Assembly (NCBI RefSeq): GCF_030652515.1
Contig: NZ_JAUSAR010000217.1
Coordinates: 1-64,000 of the forward strand
Direction: 5' to 3'
Source: Aquabacterium sp.
Lineage (GTDB): Bacteria; Pseudomonadota; Gammaproteobacteria; Burkholderiales; Burkholderiaceae_C
DNA length: 64,000 bases
A program made the translations under genes and the position numbers. Under the pieces are notes generated by a model. It had not been told where the DNA came from. It saw nothing but the letters and a program-made list of their open reading frames with translations, and did no database searches. This document shows positions 1-10,556 of this stretch, piece after piece (within the stretch, counting starts at the first letter, position 1; every line of letters begins with the position of its first letter).

Positions 1-1
1 C

Positions 2-2311
2 TTTGGCATCGTCCACCAGGTCAACCTGGAATACCTGGCGCGCGGCATTCACAAAACCAAGGATGGCGTGGCCTACCCCGACACCCTGGTCGGCACCGAC
101 AGCCACACCACCATGATCAACGGCATTGGCGTGGTCGGTTGGGGCGTGGGCGGCATTGAGGCCGAGGCCGGCATGCTGGGCCAGCCCGTGTACTTCCTGA
201 CGCCCGACGTCGTCGGCTTCGAGCTGACCGGCCAACTGCGCGAAGGCGTGACCGCCACCGCCCTGGTGCTGACCGTGACCGAACTCCTGCGCAAGGCCAA
301 GGTCGTGGGCAAGTTCGTCGAGTTCTTCGGCGCGGGCACCCCCACCCTGGCCCTGCCCGACCGGGCCACCATTGCCAACATGGCCCCGGAGTACGGCGCC
401 ACCATGGGCTTCTTCCCGGTCGATGAGAAAACCATCGACTACTTCAAGGGCACCGGCCGCACCAAAGCCGAGATCGAAGCGTTCGAGGCGTATTTCAAGG
501 CGCAGAAGCTGTTCGGCATCCCCCAGGCTGGAGAGATCGACTACTCCAGCGTCGTCCAACTGGACCTGGGCACCGTCACACCCTCGCTGTCCGGCCCCAA
601 GCGCCCGCAAGACCGGATCGAGCTGGGCAATGTGAAAAGCCAGTTCATCAACCTCTACAGCAAGAGCGCGGCGGACAACGGGTTCAACCAGCCCGCCGAC
701 AAGCTGAACCACCGCTACAGCCTGGGTGGCAGCGAACTGGCCCCGCCTGCCACGCCCACGCCCGCTGGCGCGCCACGCCAGGTGGCCGAGATGGAGGCCA
801 ACCGACCAACCTTGGAATCGGCCCAGGGCAAGCCGGTCAAGAACGTCGATGTCGTCAGCATCGGCAATGGCGACGTGCTGATCGCGGCCATCACTTCCTG
901 CACCAACACCTCCAACCCCAGCGTGTTGCTGGCCGCTGGCTTGTTGGCCAAGAAGGCGGTCGAGGCCGGATTGAAGGTCAAGCCGCACGTCAAGACCTCG
1001 CTGGCGCCCGGCTCACGCATCGTCACCGAGTACCTGGAGAAAGCGGGCCTGCTGCCCTACCTTGAAAAGCTGGGCTTCACCCTGGCCGCCTACGGCTGCA
1101 CCACCTGCATCGGCAACGCGGGCGACCTCACGCCAGAGATCAACGAAGTCATCACCAAAAACGACCTGGTGTGCGCCGCCGTGCTGTCGGGCAACCGCAA
1201 TTTCGAGGCCCGCATCCACCCCAACCTGAAGGCCAACTTCCTGGCTTCGCCGCCGCTGGTGGTGGCTTATGCCATCGCGGGCAACGTCACCAAGGATTTG
1301 ATGACCGAGCCGGTGGGCCAGGGCAAAGGTGGCAAAGACATCTACCTGGGCGACATCTGGCCCAGCAGCGACGAGATCTACAAGCTGCTCAAATACGCGC
1401 TCAACGGCAAGGCTTACCGCGAGAACTACGACAAGGTCACCAGCGACCCGGGCAAGCTCTGGAACAAGATCAACGGCGTCAAGGGCAATGTGTACTCTTG
1501 GCCCCAGAGCACCTACATCGCCGAGCCGCCCTTCTTCAAGGACTTCACGCAGGAACCCGTCTTTTCGGCCCCCGGCGTGACCGGGGCCCGCGTCATGGCC
1601 CTGTTCGGCGACTCGATCACCACCGACCACATCTCGCCCGCTGGCTCGTTCAAGGAAACCACGCCCGCTGGCCAATACCTGCTGGCCCACGGCGTGCAGA
1701 AGGCCGACTTCAACAGCTATGGCTCACGCCGCGGCAACCACGAAGTGATGATGCGCGGCACCTTCGCCAACGTGCGCATCAAGAACCTGATGCTGCCGCC
1801 CAAGCTTGACGGCTCGCGCGAAGAAGGCGGCTACACCCTGTACCAACTGGAGGGCGAAGACAAAGGCACCAAGCTGCCCATCTACGACGCGGCCATGAAG
1901 TACCAGGCTGCCAAAGTGCCCACCATCATCCTGGCAGGCGAAGAGTACGGCACTGGCTCCAGCCGCGACTGGGCGGCCAAGGGCACGCAATTGCTGGGCA
2001 TCAAGGCCGTGGTGGCACGCAGCTTCGAGCGCATCCACCGCTCCAACCTGGTCGGCATGGGCGTGCTGCCCCTGCAGTTCAAGGGCACCGACACCTGGGA
2101 AACACTGGGCCTGAAGGGCGACGAGACCATCGACGTGCAACTGGGTGATGAGATCAAGCCGCAGGCCGATGCCAAGCTGATCATCCGCCGACTGGATGGC
2201 AGCATGCACGAGGTCGTCGTGACCCTGCGCATCGACACGCCGATCGAGGTGGACTACTACCAGCACGGCGGCATCCTGCCTTTCGTGTTGAGGCAGTTGC
2301 TGGCGGCCTGA
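2..2311 (+). CDS. acnA: Aconitate hydratase A, 5'-truncated by the window edge
   Basis: Interconverts citrate and isocitrate in the TCA cycle in the cytoplasm, using a [4Fe-4S] cluster. The reading frame is open from base 2, so the true start lies upstream of the window; 769 codons are present, against about 900 in the full family. The three cluster cysteines are visible: one in SCTNTSNPS (codon at 899) and two in GCTTCIGN (codons at 1097 and 1106). The C-terminal swivel domain contains [13 protein letters not shown] and the substrate-binding [10 protein letters not shown] motif. It converges on the ArsC-like gene and is followed by a terminator hairpin. The start of the visible part ([15 protein letters not shown]) fits AcnA rather than AcnB. 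Confidence 0.96.
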   Translation, partial: FGIVHQVNLEYLARGIHKTKDGVAYPDTLVGTDSHTTMINGIGVVGWGVGGIEAEAGMLGQPVYFLTPDVVGFELTGQLREGVTATALVLTVTELLRKAKVVGKFVEFFGAGTPTLALPDRATIANMAPEYGATMGFFPVDEKTIDYFKGTGRTKAEIEAFEAYFKAQKLFGIPQAGEIDYSSVVQLDLGTVTPSLSGPKRPQDRIELGNVKSQFINLYSKSAADNGFNQPADKLNHRYSLGGSELAPPATPTPAGAPRQVAEMEANRPTLESAQGKPVKNVDVVSIGNGDVLIAAITSCTNTSNPSVLLAAGLLAKKAVEAGLKVKPHVKTSLAPGSRIVTEYLEKAGLLPYLEKLGFTLAAYGCTTCIGNAGDLTPEINEVITKNDLVCAAVLSGNRNFEARIHPNLKANFLASPPLVVAYAIAGNVTKDLMTEPVGQGKGGKDIYLGDIWPSSDEIYKLLKYALNGKAYRENYDKVTSDPGKLWNKINGVKGNVYSWPQSTYIAEPPFFKDFTQEPVFSAPGVTGARVMALFGDSITTDHISPAGSFKETTPAGQYLLAHGVQKADFNSYGSRRGNHEVMMRGTFANVRIKNLMLPPKLDGSREEGGYTLYQLEGEDKGTKLPIYDAAMKYQAAKVPTIILAGEEYGTGSSRDWAAKGTQLLGIKAVVARSFERIHRSNLVGMGVLPLQFKGTDTWETLGLKGDETIDVQLGDEIKPQADAKLIIRRLDGSMHEVVVTLRIDTPIEVDYYQHGGILPFVLRQLLAA

Positions 2312-2329
2312 CCGAGCTGAATCAAAGGC

Positions 2330-2692
2330 TCAAGGCCGCTGATCCAACAGGGCAGCGGCCTTTTTCTCGTCAAAACCGACCAACTTCACCTTCCCATCCT
2401 GCTCGATCACCGGCCGCTTGATCACACTGGCTTGCGCCAACATCAGGGCCTTGGCCGTGGCCGCGTCCACCACGCCAGCCTTGGTCGCGTCGTCCAGCTT
2501 GCGCCAGGTGGTGCCCTGCCGGTTGACCAGCACCTCCCAACCCACCGCCTTGATCCAGGCATCCAGCCGGTCTGCTGGCACGCCCTGCTTCTTGTAATCG
2601 TGGAAGACGTAGGCCACGCCCTGCTCATCCAGCCAGGTGCGGGCCTTCTTGACGGTGTTGCAATTGGGAATGCCAAAAACCAAGGTGTTCAT
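2330..2692 (-). CDS. ArsC/Spx-family protein (YffB-like)
   Basis: A 120-residue thioredoxin-fold protein of the ArsC/Spx/YffB family. The N-terminus reads MNTLVFGIPNCNTVKKART: the CxT motif keeps only the first cysteine of the arsenate-reductase loop (NCNTVKKA), as in YffB and Spx. Family members are glutathione- or thiol-linked reductases or regulators; the substrate of this one cannot be told. The start was chosen at the ATG at 2692, because the beta-strand opening of the domain follows it directly; an ATG 20 codons upstream would add an unrelated leader. The 3' end overlaps the acnA terminator hairpin. There is no operon partner. Confidence 0.82.
   Translation of the reverse strand: MNTLVFGIPNCNTVKKARTWLDEQGVAYVFHDYKKQGVPADRLDAWIKAVGWEVLVNRQGTTWRKLDDATKAGVVDAATAKALMLAQASVIKRPVIEQDGKVKLVGFDEKKAAALLDQRP
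2332..2367 (+). terminator. Intrinsic terminator of acnA
   Basis: A perfect 9-bp inverted repeat (AAGGCCGCT at 2332-2340, AGCGGCCTT at 2354-2362) with a 13-nt loop runs into a T-rich stretch on the plus strand. It lies inside the last codons of the convergent ArsC-like gene. The other strand has no T run after the hairpin, so it should act mainly on acnA transcripts. Confidence 0.75.
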
Positions 2693-2755
2693 GTTCGGGA
2701 GGCGCAGCGCGCTTGCAAGACAAAACCGCACTGTGGCACAACGTCCCTTCACCCA

Positions 2756-4276
2756 TCAGAAAAAGCCCAGTTTGTTGGGGTCGTAGCTGACCAGCAGGTT
2801 CTTCGTCTGCTGATAGTGGTCCAGCATGACCTTGTGGGTCTCGCGACCAATGCCCGATTCCTTGTAGCCGCCAAAGGCAGCGTGGGCCGGGTAGGCGTGA
2901 TAGCAGTTGGTCCACACGCGGCCAGCCTGGATGTGGCGGCCAAACTGGTAAGCCCGGTTGCCATTGCGGGTCCACACACCGGCGCCCAGGCCATAAGGCG
3001 TGTCATTGGCAATTTGCAAAGCTTCAGCTTCGGTCTTGAAGGTCGTCACCGCCAGCACGGGGCCAAAGATTTCTTCCTGGAAGATGCGCATCTTGTTGTG
3101 GCCCTTGAACAAGGTTGGCTGGATGTAATAGCCGCCCGCCAGGGCGCCACCAAGCTTAGCCGCGCCGCCACCGATCAACACCTCGGCCCCCTCTTCCTTG
3201 CCCACCGCCATGTAGGACATGATCTTGTCCATCTGCATGCTGGAGGCTTGTGCGCCCATCATCGAGTCGGTGTCCAGGGGATCGCCTTGCTTGATGGCGG
3301 CCACGCGCTTGAGCACACGCGCCATGAACTTGTCGTAGATCGACTCCTGGATCAGCGCACGCGAGGGGCAGGTGCAGACCTCCCCCTGGTTGAAAGCGAA
3401 CAGCACCATGCCTTCGATGGCCTTGTCCAGGAAAGCATCATCGGCATCCATCACGTCTTCAAAGAAGATGTTGGGGCTCTTGCCCCCCAGCTCCAGCGTG
3501 GCGGGAATCAGGTTGGTGGCCGCCGCTTGCGCAATGACACGCCCCGTGGCGGTCGAGCCGGTGAAGGCGATCTTGGCGATGCGCTTGCTCGATGCCAGGG
3601 GCATGCCCGCCTCGCGCCCCATGCCGTTGACGATGTTGAGCACACCGGGCGGCAACAGGTCGGCGATCATCTCGGCCAGCACCAGGATGCTGATGGGGGT
3701 CGATTCAGCGGGCTTGAGCACCACGCAGTTGCCTGCGCCCAAGGCGGGTGCCAGCTTCCAGGCGGCCATCAGGATGGGAAAGTTCCAGGGGATGATCTGA
3801 CCGACCACGCCCAAGGGCTCATGGAAGTGATAGGCGATGGTGTTGCCGTCAATCTCTGACAGCGAGCCCTCTTGCGCACGCAAGCAGCCTGCAAAGTAGC
3901 GGAAGTGATCGACCGTGAGCGGGATGTCGGCGTTCAGCGTTTCACGGATGGCCTTGCCGTTGTCCACGGTTTCAGCGTAAGCCAGCTTTTCCAGGTTCTG
4001 CTCGATGCGATCGGCGATCTTGAGCAGGATGTTGGCGCGCTCGCCTGCCGAGGTAGCGCCCCATTTGTCTTTGGCCGCATGCGCGGCATCCAGGGCCAGC
4101 TCGATGTCAGCGGCACCTGAGCGGGCGGCTTTCGTGAAAACCTCGCCGTTGATGGGCGAGATCACATCGAAATACTGACCTTCAACAGGTGCCACAAACT
4201 GGCCATTGATGAAGTTGTCGTACTGCTTCTTGAATATCACGGGAGCGCCAGCGGCGCCGGGTGCAGCGTAGATCAT
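2756..4276 (-). CDS. NAD-dependent aldehyde dehydrogenase (ExaC/AldB-like)
   Basis: Oxidises an aldehyde, probably acetaldehyde or a similar short-chain substrate, to the acid with NAD(P)+. The 506 residues are full length for the family. Visible are the coenzyme-binding region with FTGSTATGR, the catalytic glutamate in LELGGKSPN and the catalytic cysteine in [13 protein letters not shown]; the CTC form of this motif is typical of ExaC/AldB enzymes. The ATG at 4276 has a strong AGGAG ribosome site 7 nt upstream, so a longer upstream extension is unlikely. It is divergent from a sigma-54 activator of the AcoR type, and a candidate -24/-12 promoter lies upstream, so alcohol- or acetoin-type substrates probably induce it. 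Substrate identity is inference. Confidence 0.9.
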   Translation of the reverse strand: MIYAAPGAAGAPVIFKKQYDNFINGQFVAPVEGQYFDVISPINGEVFTKAARSGAADIELALDAAHAAKDKWGATSAGERANILLKIADRIEQNLEKLAYAETVDNGKAIRETLNADIPLTVDHFRYFAGCLRAQEGSLSEIDGNTIAYHFHEPLGVVGQIIPWNFPILMAAWKLAPALGAGNCVVLKPAESTPISILVLAEMIADLLPPGVLNIVNGMGREAGMPLASSKRIAKIAFTGSTATGRVIAQAAATNLIPATLELGGKSPNIFFEDVMDADDAFLDKAIEGMVLFAFNQGEVCTCPSRALIQESIYDKFMARVLKRVAAIKQGDPLDTDSMMGAQASSMQMDKIMSYMAVGKEEGAEVLIGGGAAKLGGALAGGYYIQPTLFKGHNKMRIFQEEIFGPVLAVTTFKTEAEALQIANDTPYGLGAGVWTRNGNRAYQFGRHIQAGRVWTNCYHAYPAHAAFGGYKESGIGRETHKVMLDHYQQTKNLLVSYDPNKLGFF

Positions 4277-4339
4277 CTTGAGTCTCCTGACAGGGTCATC
4301 GAATCCCATGGGCTTGCCATGGCGTGCCACCCCTTGAGC

Positions 4340-4354
4340 GCACGGCGCGTGCCA
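4340..4354 (-). promoter_or_regulatory. Candidate sigma-54 (-24/-12) promoter of the aldehyde dehydrogenase gene
   Basis: Read on the minus strand the site is TGGCAC, five bases, GTGC. The GG and GC pairs have the required 10-nt spacing, and the -24 element is a perfect match to the consensus. It would give a leader of about 50 nt before the ATG at 4276. The divergent gene encodes a sigma-54 activator. An inverted pair CTGTCAC (4424-4430) / GTGACAG (4499-4505) upstream could be activator half-sites. One mismatch to TTGC remains. Confidence 0.5.
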
Positions 4355-4529
4355 ATGCGGGTTCCCCCGGAGCCAGCCGCTGCGGCCATCCCACACCCAC
4401 CCTGGGCAGAAGCCACCCGACCACTGTCACCTCGCAAAAACCCGTGCGTGCCAATTAAGGCCAACTGTCCCGATCTGACACAGGGTCGACCCGCGTGTGT
4501 GACAGGAGGCTGCGCGCCATACTCAAACC

Positions 4530-6554
4530 ATGACACCGGCTCACTCCCCATCGGCCTCGGCCCTCAGTCAGGCTCGCCGCAGCTTGGCGGAGTCGGGCGA
4601 AGTGCCCCATGGCCTGGTCAACGACGCCCTGCTGCGCTCATGGTTGCGCTGCCAGCGGGCGGGCCTCAGCCCCGTCGACCACTACAACGAGCCCCCGCTG
4701 TCGGGCGTTCAGGAGCTCAAAGTTGCGCTGGCCTGCGAACACGATTTCCTGGCACACGCCCGACCGGTGATGGACTTCGTGGCCGAACAGGTGCGGGGAT
4801 CGGGCAGCCTGGTGGTCTTGTCCGATGTGCGCGGTCTGCTGCTGCACAGCTTGGGCGACCTGGACTTTGTCTCGCGTGCCGACCGCGTCTCGCTGCGTCC
4901 TGGCGCGCTGTGGCTGGAGGCCGACCGAGGCACCAACGCCATTGGCACCGCCCTGGCCGAACGCCGTGCGGTGGTGATCCACGGCGCAGAACACTACCTG
5001 GAGCGCAACAGCTTCCTGACATGCGCCGCCGCCCCCGTGCGGGCCCCCAATGGCCAGCTCAAAGGCGTGCTGGACATCTCCGGCGACCACCGAGGACAAC
5101 ACCCGCACACCTTTGCCCTGGTGCGATCCGCCGCACGCATGATCGAAGACCGGCTCTTTCACGCACGCCACCACCGCGACCTCATCGTGCGCCTGCACCC
5201 GCAGGCCGAAGGCTTGGGCGGCATCGGAGAAGGCTTGGTGGCCCTGTCCACTGACGGCTGGATCGTGGGCGTGAACAGCCAAGCCCAGCAATGGCTGGAC
5301 CTGGATGACGCCCTGATCGGGGCCTGCACCCTTGAACAGGCCACCGGCACCCGCCTGGGGCTGTGGCCTCCAAGCAAAGTGATGCAGCTGCGATTGCCCG
5401 CCGTGGGAATGTTGCACGCCCGGCTGGACAGCCACCGCCAGGAAACCGTGACGCTGCGCTACAGGGCTGAGACAGCCAGCCCCATCGCACCGGTCAGCGC
5501 CCAAACAATTCCGAGCCGCCCAGCGGCTCAGGCCATCCCTGATCTCGAGCACGCGCTCGACCCCCGCGTCAACCAGGCTTTGCAGCGAGCCCGACGCGTG
5601 CAGGCCCAAGGCATTTCGGTGCTGATCCAAGGGGAGTCGGGCACCGGCAAAGAGGTCTTTGCCCGCCACCTGCACACCGAAGGCCCACGAAGCCACAAAC
5701 CCTTCGTGGCCGTGAACTGCGCCGCCCTGCCTGAAGCCCTGATCGAGGCCGAACTCTTCGGCTATGTGGGAGGTGCATTCACCGGGGCCCGTCGTGAAGG
5801 CTCGCCAGGCCGCATCCGCGAAGCCGATGGCGGCACCTTGTTCCTGGACGAAATCGGCGACATGCCCCTGCCTCTGCAAGCCCGCCTGCTGCGGGTCTTG
5901 CAAGACAAGGTGATCGTGCCTTTGGGCGGCAGCAAACCCGTGCCCGTGGACTTTGTGCTGGTCAGCGCCACCCACCGACAACTCAAAGAGGCCATCGCCG
6001 AAGGCCACTTCCGAGAAGACCTTTACTACCGCCTCAATGGCCTGAGCATCGCCCTGCCGTCCCTGCGAGATCGGCAGGATTTCAAAGCCTTGGTCAGTGA
6101 GGTGCTCACCCAGATCACCCAGGACATGGGCCGTCCCCAGGTCGAACGCATCCACCCCGGCCTGATGCAGGCCCTGGCACATCACCCTTGGCCGGGCAAC
6201 ATCCGGCAACTCTACAGCCTGCTGCGCACAGCTTGCGCTCTGCTTGATCCCGACGCCCATGCGCTCGACTGGTCTCACCTGCCAGATGACATGGTCGAGG
6301 AATTGCAACACCCCCCCCAGAACACGGCCCTGACTGGCCAAGCGCCCCCGGCCCGACATGGCTCGCTCGCCGAGCTCGGGACGCCCCCGGTACCTGGCCC
6401 TCTCACCCTGGCCGAACCCAATCTGCGCAAACTGTCAGCCCAAACCATCCGGCAGGTCATCGCCGCCAGCGAAGGCAACCTGTCCCTGGCCGCCCGCCAA
6501 CTCGGCATCAGCCGCAACACCCTGTATCGCAAGCTCAAGCAAATCCAAGCTTGA
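4530..6554 (+). CDS. Sigma-54-dependent Fis-family activator (AcoR-like)
   Basis: Enhancer-binding transcription activator of 674 residues. The N-terminal part (about 60-210) resembles the GAF sensor of AcoR-type regulators. The central AAA+ domain starts near 340: Walker A GESGTGKE, the sigma-54 contact loop GGAFTGA, and Walker B in [12 protein letters not shown]. The C-terminus has a Fis-type helix-turn-helix ([19 protein letters not shown]). It is divergent from the aldehyde dehydrogenase and most likely activates it from the shared 250-bp region. An AGGAGG lies about 19 nt before the ATG, further than usual, so translation of this gene may be weak or the start slightly different. The inducer is unknown; acetoin, alcohols or aldehydes are plausible from the family. 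Confidence 0.9.
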   Translation: MTPAHSPSASALSQARRSLAESGEVPHGLVNDALLRSWLRCQRAGLSPVDHYNEPPLSGVQELKVALACEHDFLAHARPVMDFVAEQVRGSGSLVVLSDVRGLLLHSLGDLDFVSRADRVSLRPGALWLEADRGTNAIGTALAERRAVVIHGAEHYLERNSFLTCAAAPVRAPNGQLKGVLDISGDHRGQHPHTFALVRSAARMIEDRLFHARHHRDLIVRLHPQAEGLGGIGEGLVALSTDGWIVGVNSQAQQWLDLDDALIGACTLEQATGTRLGLWPPSKVMQLRLPAVGMLHARLDSHRQETVTLRYRAETASPIAPVSAQTIPSRPAAQAIPDLEHALDPRVNQALQRARRVQAQGISVLIQGESGTGKEVFARHLHTEGPRSHKPFVAVNCAALPEALIEAELFGYVGGAFTGARREGSPGRIREADGGTLFLDEIGDMPLPLQARLLRVLQDKVIVPLGGSKPVPVDFVLVSATHRQLKEAIAEGHFREDLYYRLNGLSIALPSLRDRQDFKALVSEVLTQITQDMGRPQVERIHPGLMQALAHHPWPGNIRQLYSLLRTACALLDPDAHALDWSHLPDDMVEELQHPPQNTALTGQAPPARHGSLAELGTPPVPGPLTLAEPNLRKLSAQTIRQVIAASEGNLSLAARQLGISRNTLYRKLKQIQA

Positions 6555-6621
6555 AGGCCGCGACGCAAGAAATGCATCAAAGAGACGCGAGAACGCCAGC
6601 GCATTGGTTAGCATCTCACCC

Positions 6622-7329
6622 ATGACGAACGCCGACCCCCAAGAACTGGCTAAATTCAGCGACCTGGCCCACCGCTGGTGGGACCCCGAAAGCGAGTTCC
6701 GCCCCCTGCACCAGATCAACCCTCTGCGGCTGGACTGGATCGACCAGCAAGCCAATATCGCCGGCAAACGCGTGGTGGATGTGGGCTGCGGCGGCGGCAT
6801 CCTGGCTGAATCAATGGCCCGCCGTGGCGCCAATGTGCTGGGCATCGACCTGGCCGACCGCCCCCTGAAGGTCGCCCAGTTGCACGCCATGGAAAGCGGC
6901 GTGGCCAACCTGGACTACCGCAGCGTGTCCGCCGAAGACCTGGCCGCCGAACAGCCCGGCCAATTCGACGTGGTCACTTGCATGGAAATGCTGGAGCACG
7001 TGCCCGACCCATCGTCGGTGGTGCGGGCTTGCGCGCAGATGGCCAAGCCGGGCGGCTGGATCTTTTTTTCCACGCTCAACCGCAACCCCAAGTCCTTCCT
7101 CTTCGCCATCGTGGGCGCCGAATACCTGCTCAAGCTGCTGCCCAAGGGCACACACGAGTTCGCCCGCTTCATCCGCCCGGCCGAACTCACCCGCTGGGCG
7201 CGCGAGGCCGATTTGTCGACCACGCAGATGAAGGGCCTGGAGTACAACCCCATCACCCGCCGCTACTGGTTGTCGGGTGACACCAGCGTCAACTACATGA
7301 TCGCTTGCCGTAAGCCCGCCAGCGCATGA
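6622..7329 (+). CDS. ubiG: Ubiquinone O-methyltransferase UbiG
   Basis: SAM-dependent methyltransferase that carries out both O-methylations of ubiquinone synthesis. The protein is 235 residues, normal for UbiG. Motif I is [22 protein letters not shown] near the N-terminus and the post-motif EMLEHVPDP are typical of the family. The ATG at 6622 was chosen because the UbiG fold starts right after it ([20 protein letters not shown]); the open frame upstream overlaps the regulator gene and is not related. It shares an ATGA overlap with gph, a common gene pair in beta- and gammaproteobacteria. Confidence 0.95.
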   Translation: MTNADPQELAKFSDLAHRWWDPESEFRPLHQINPLRLDWIDQQANIAGKRVVDVGCGGGILAESMARRGANVLGIDLADRPLKVAQLHAMESGVANLDYRSVSAEDLAAEQPGQFDVVTCMEMLEHVPDPSSVVRACAQMAKPGGWIFFSTLNRNPKSFLFAIVGAEYLLKLLPKGTHEFARFIRPAELTRWAREADLSTTQMKGLEYNPITRRYWLSGDTSVNYMIACRKPASA

Positions 7330-8018
7330 GCAGCGGCACGTTGAACTGGACCACGCCGCCCCAGGCGGTACTGTTCGATCTGGACGGTACCCTGGCCGAC
7401 ACGGCGGGCGACCTGGGGGGTGCACTCAACCGCTTGCGTGTCCAGCGCGGCCTGGCACCCATGCCTTTGGATTTGCTCCGTCCGCATGCTTCTGCTGGCG
7501 CGCGCGGCCTCATCGGCGTCGGCTTGGACATCCACCCCGGCCATGCCGAATACGACGATCTGCGGCTGGCCTTTCTGGACGCCTACACACAATGCCTGAG
7601 CGACACCACCGTGTTGTTCGACGGCGTGGCTGAGCTGCTGGATCAGTTGGAACAGGCGGGCCTGAAATGGGGCGTGGTCACCAACAAGCCCCACCGCTTC
7701 ACCATCCCGGTGATGCAGGGGCTGGGCCTGGAAAACCGGAGCTTGACCACCATCAGCGGCGACAGCACGGCCCACGCCAAGCCTCACCCCCTGCCCTTGC
7801 TGACCGCCTGCGAACAGATCGAATCAGACCCGGCGGCCACGCTGTATGTCGGCGATGACCTTCGCGACATCCAAGCCGCCCAAGCCGCGGGCATGCCAAG
7901 TGCGGCCGCAGCCTGGGGTTACCTGGGCCACAGCCACGACATCCGCGACTGGGGTGCCAGCGTGATCACCGAGCGGCCACTGGATTTGCTGGCCGTGCTC
8001 GGTTTGAATCACCGCTGA
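7326..8018 (+). CDS. gph: Phosphoglycolate phosphatase-like HAD hydrolase
   Basis: A 230-residue HAD subfamily IA phosphatase. Motif I is [11 protein letters not shown] with both nucleophile-region aspartates; motif II threonine in GVVTNK; motif III/IV lysine and acidic pair in HAKPHP and [12 protein letters not shown]. The family dephosphorylates 2-phosphoglycolate from DNA repair or photorespiration-like chemistry. Its ATG overlaps the ubiG stop by 4 bases, so the two are translationally coupled. Beta-proteobacterial paralogues act on other sugar phosphates (for example N-acetylmuramate-6-P), so exact specificity is open. Confidence 0.85.
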   Translation: MSSGTLNWTTPPQAVLFDLDGTLADTAGDLGGALNRLRVQRGLAPMPLDLLRPHASAGARGLIGVGLDIHPGHAEYDDLRLAFLDAYTQCLSDTTVLFDGVAELLDQLEQAGLKWGVVTNKPHRFTIPVMQGLGLENRSLTTISGDSTAHAKPHPLPLLTACEQIESDPAATLYVGDDLRDIQAAQAAGMPSAAAAWGYLGHSHDIRDWGASVITERPLDLLAVLGLNHR

Positions 8019-8030
8019 GCGAGTGGGCCT

Positions 8031-9485
8031 TTAAGCCGACCGGCCGTAGTTGTCCTGGAAGCGGACGATGTCGTCCTCACCCAGGTAACTGCCAGACTGC
8101 ACTTCGATGATCTCCAAAGGGATCGTGCCGGGATTGACCAGGCGGTGCACCGTCCCCAGGGGGATGTAGGTCGACTGGTTCTCGGACAGCATCAAGACCT
8201 TGTCGCCATTGGTGACCTCGGCCGTGCCGCTCACCACGATCCAGTGCTCGGCGCGGTGGTGGTGCATCTGCAAGCTCAGGCTGGCCTTGGGCTTGACCAT
8301 GATGCGCTTGACCTGGAAGCGCGGCCCGAAATCGATCGAGTCGTACCAGCCCCACGGCCGGTGCACACGACGGTGCACGGTGCCTTCGCTGCGCTCCTGA
8401 ACCGCCAGCGCATTGACGATCTGTTTCACATCCTGGCTGCAACTGCGGTCAGCCACCAGCACGGCATCGGGTGTCTCCACCACGACGATGTTGTCCAGGC
8501 CCACCGTGGCCACCAGGCGGCTGGTGGCATGGACCAAAGTATTGCGGCTGTTGTGCAGCAGGGCATCGCCCTGGCTCGCATTGCCTTGGGCATCCTGAGG
8601 GCTGACCTGCCAGACGGCATCCCAGGCACCCAGGTCGGACCAACCCGCGTCCAGCGGCACCATGCGCACCACGAAACCACTGGCTGGCTTGCCAGGGCAC
8701 TGCTCCATCACCGCATAGTCGACCGACTCGGACGGCACTTGCGCAAACTCGGCCTTGCCAGGACGCACAAAACTGGCATCGGTGGTGCGCACATCGAAGG
8801 ACTTGCGCGTGGCCTGGAGGATGTCCGGGCGGAAATGCTCCAGCGCGGCCAACCAGCGTGAGGCGCGCATCACGAACATGCCGCTGTTCCAGAAGTAGCC
8901 GCCCTCGGCCAGGTAGCCTTTGGCGGTCTCCAGATTGGGTTTTTCAACGAAAGCGACCACGCCGCGCGCGCCATCGGCCTGCGCTTGCTCGGTGCGGATG
9001 TAGCCGAAACCGGTTTCGGGGCGATCGGGCGTGATGCCCAGGATCACGATGTCGCCCTTGGCGGCACAGCGCACCGCTGTTTGCAGCGCCTTGGTGTAAG
9101 CCGCCTCGTCGGTCACGGTCTGATCGGCGGGCGTCACCACCAGGATCGGGTCGTCCCCCTGCGCCACGGCCTGCAAAGCGGCCAGCGCCACCGCAGGGGC
9201 GGTGTTGCGGCCCACGGGCTCCAACAGCAAAGAAGAAGGCTCACCCTTGAGTTCACGCAACTGGTCCAGCACGAGGAAGCGGTGCTCCTCATTGCCCACC
9301 ACGCAGGGCTTGCCGACCTCGATGTCGTCAGCACCCAATGACTGCAAACGCAGGTGCGCTTGCTGGAACAGGCTTTGATTGCCTTGCAGTACCAGGAACT
9401 GCTTGGGGTACAAGGCACGAGACAGCGGCCAAAGGCGGGTGCCCGAGCCACCGGCCATGATCACGGGAAGCAAATTGAGTTTCAT
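8031..9485 (-). CDS. Mannose-1-phosphate guanylyltransferase / mannose-6-phosphate isomerase
   Basis: Bifunctional enzyme of the ManC/CpsB/XanB type that supplies GDP-mannose for exopolysaccharide. The N-terminal nucleotidyltransferase has the signature AGGSGTRLWPLSRALYPKQF. The middle contains the conserved VEKP and FWNSGMFV motifs. The C-terminal cupin (about 370-480; RPWGWYDSID and the metal-binding HHHRAEHW) is the type II phosphomannose isomerase domain. The length of 484 matches the two-domain form. It converges on gph with a gap of 12 bases and leads the minus-strand sugar block with galE, an EpsL-like barrel and a WcaJ-like transferase. Because transcription runs from high to low coordinates, it is the last gene of that block. 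Confidence 0.92.
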   Translation of the reverse strand: MKLNLLPVIMAGGSGTRLWPLSRALYPKQFLVLQGNQSLFQQAHLRLQSLGADDIEVGKPCVVGNEEHRFLVLDQLRELKGEPSSLLLEPVGRNTAPAVALAALQAVAQGDDPILVVTPADQTVTDEAAYTKALQTAVRCAAKGDIVILGITPDRPETGFGYIRTEQAQADGARGVVAFVEKPNLETAKGYLAEGGYFWNSGMFVMRASRWLAALEHFRPDILQATRKSFDVRTTDASFVRPGKAEFAQVPSESVDYAVMEQCPGKPASGFVVRMVPLDAGWSDLGAWDAVWQVSPQDAQGNASQGDALLHNSRNTLVHATSRLVATVGLDNIVVVETPDAVLVADRSCSQDVKQIVNALAVQERSEGTVHRRVHRPWGWYDSIDFGPRFQVKRIMVKPKASLSLQMHHHRAEHWIVVSGTAEVTNGDKVLMLSENQSTYIPLGTVHRLVNPGTIPLEIIEVQSGSYLGEDDIVRFQDNYGRSA

Positions 9486-9514
9486 ACGAATTTATTCAGC
9501 AAATTTCAGGCCTG

Positions 9515-10546
9515 TTATCCAGCAAAGCCCTGGGGGTTGTTGAACTGCCAGCGCCAGGAATCCGCACACATGTCGTCCAGACCGCGCTGAGCCTTCCAAC
9601 CCATGGTGTTGAGTGCATGCGCCGGGTCAGCGTAGCAGGCATCGATGTCACCGGGGCGTCGCGGGGCGAAAACCACCGGAATATCGCGTCCAGAAGCTTT
9701 GCCATACGCCTGCGCCAACTCCAGCACGCTGTAGCCCTGGCCCGTTCCGAGGTTCACCGTCAGGGAGCGGTTCTGCTCGGCCAGGTAGCGCAGCGCAGCC
9801 ACATGCCCATCGGCCAGATCGCAGACGTGGATGTAATCGCGCACGCCGGTGCCGTCAGGGGTGTCGTAGTCATTGCCATAGACATTGAGGTGCTCGCGCT
9901 TGCCCGCCGCCACTTGTGCCACGTAAGGCATCAGGTTGTTGGGAATGCCGCGCGGGTCTTCGCCAATCTGGCCACTCTCATGCGCCCCCACGGGGTTGAA
10001 ATAGCGCAGGTAAGCCACGTGCCAACTGCTGTCGCAACGCTCCAGCTCGCGCAGGATTTCTTCGCCCATCAGCTTGGTCTGACCATAGGGATTGGTCACC
10101 CGCAAAGCGGCATCCTCCGTGATTGGCAACTGGTCAGGCTTGCCGTACACCGTGGCCGACGAACTGAACACCAGCTTGAACACACCATGGCGTTTCATGG
10201 CCTGGCTCACAGACAGCAGGCCGCCCAGGTTGTTCTCGAAGTAATCCAGGGGCTTTTCAACCGATTCACCCACGGCCTTCAATGCCGCGAAATGCACCAC
10301 CGCCGAAATGCCGCCAAACTCGGATTGGCCCAAGGCAAAACACCGGTCCAGCACTGCCGCATCCCGAACATCACCCTCGACAAACCGAGGCTTGACCTTT
10401 CCAAGGTGTTCCAGCCGTTGCAGCACTTTGGGCGAGCTGTTGACGAAGTTATCGACCCCGACCACGTCAAACCCGGCGCTTTGCAGCGCCAACCACGTGT
10501 GGGAGCCGATGTAGCCGGTGGCGCCGGTCAGGAGGATGCAAGGCAT
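9515..10546 (-). CDS. galE: UDP-glucose 4-epimerase
   Basis: Interconverts UDP-glucose and UDP-galactose, giving galactose donors for surface polysaccharides. The protein is 343 residues, an extended short-chain dehydrogenase fold with the NAD-binding TGATGYIGSHT at residues 7-17, the catalytic serine region SSSATVYG and the YxxxK pair in YGQTK. The C-terminal part has the family sequence RDYIHVCDLADGH and the LGTGQGYSVLE stretch. It sits between manC and the EpsL-like gene, with short gaps of about 29 and 10 bases, and probably forms an operon with them. Confidence 0.94.
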   Translation of the reverse strand: MPCILLTGATGYIGSHTWLALQSAGFDVVGVDNFVNSSPKVLQRLEHLGKVKPRFVEGDVRDAAVLDRCFALGQSEFGGISAVVHFAALKAVGESVEKPLDYFENNLGGLLSVSQAMKRHGVFKLVFSSSATVYGKPDQLPITEDAALRVTNPYGQTKLMGEEILRELERCDSSWHVAYLRYFNPVGAHESGQIGEDPRGIPNNLMPYVAQVAAGKREHLNVYGNDYDTPDGTGVRDYIHVCDLADGHVAALRYLAEQNRSLTVNLGTGQGYSVLELAQAYGKASGRDIPVVFAPRRPGDIDACYADPAHALNTMGWKAQRGLDDMCADSWRWQFNNPQGFAG

Positions 10547-10556
10547 GGGTCAACTC

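Noticed and set aside
4315..4329. A second TGGCAC near 4324-4329 as sigma-54 promoter
   Set aside because: The base pair GC at the required -12 spacing is missing.
4638..6359. 573-codon open frame opposite the sigma-54 activator
   Set aside because: Antisense shadow with no motif, while the plus strand has Walker and Fis motifs.
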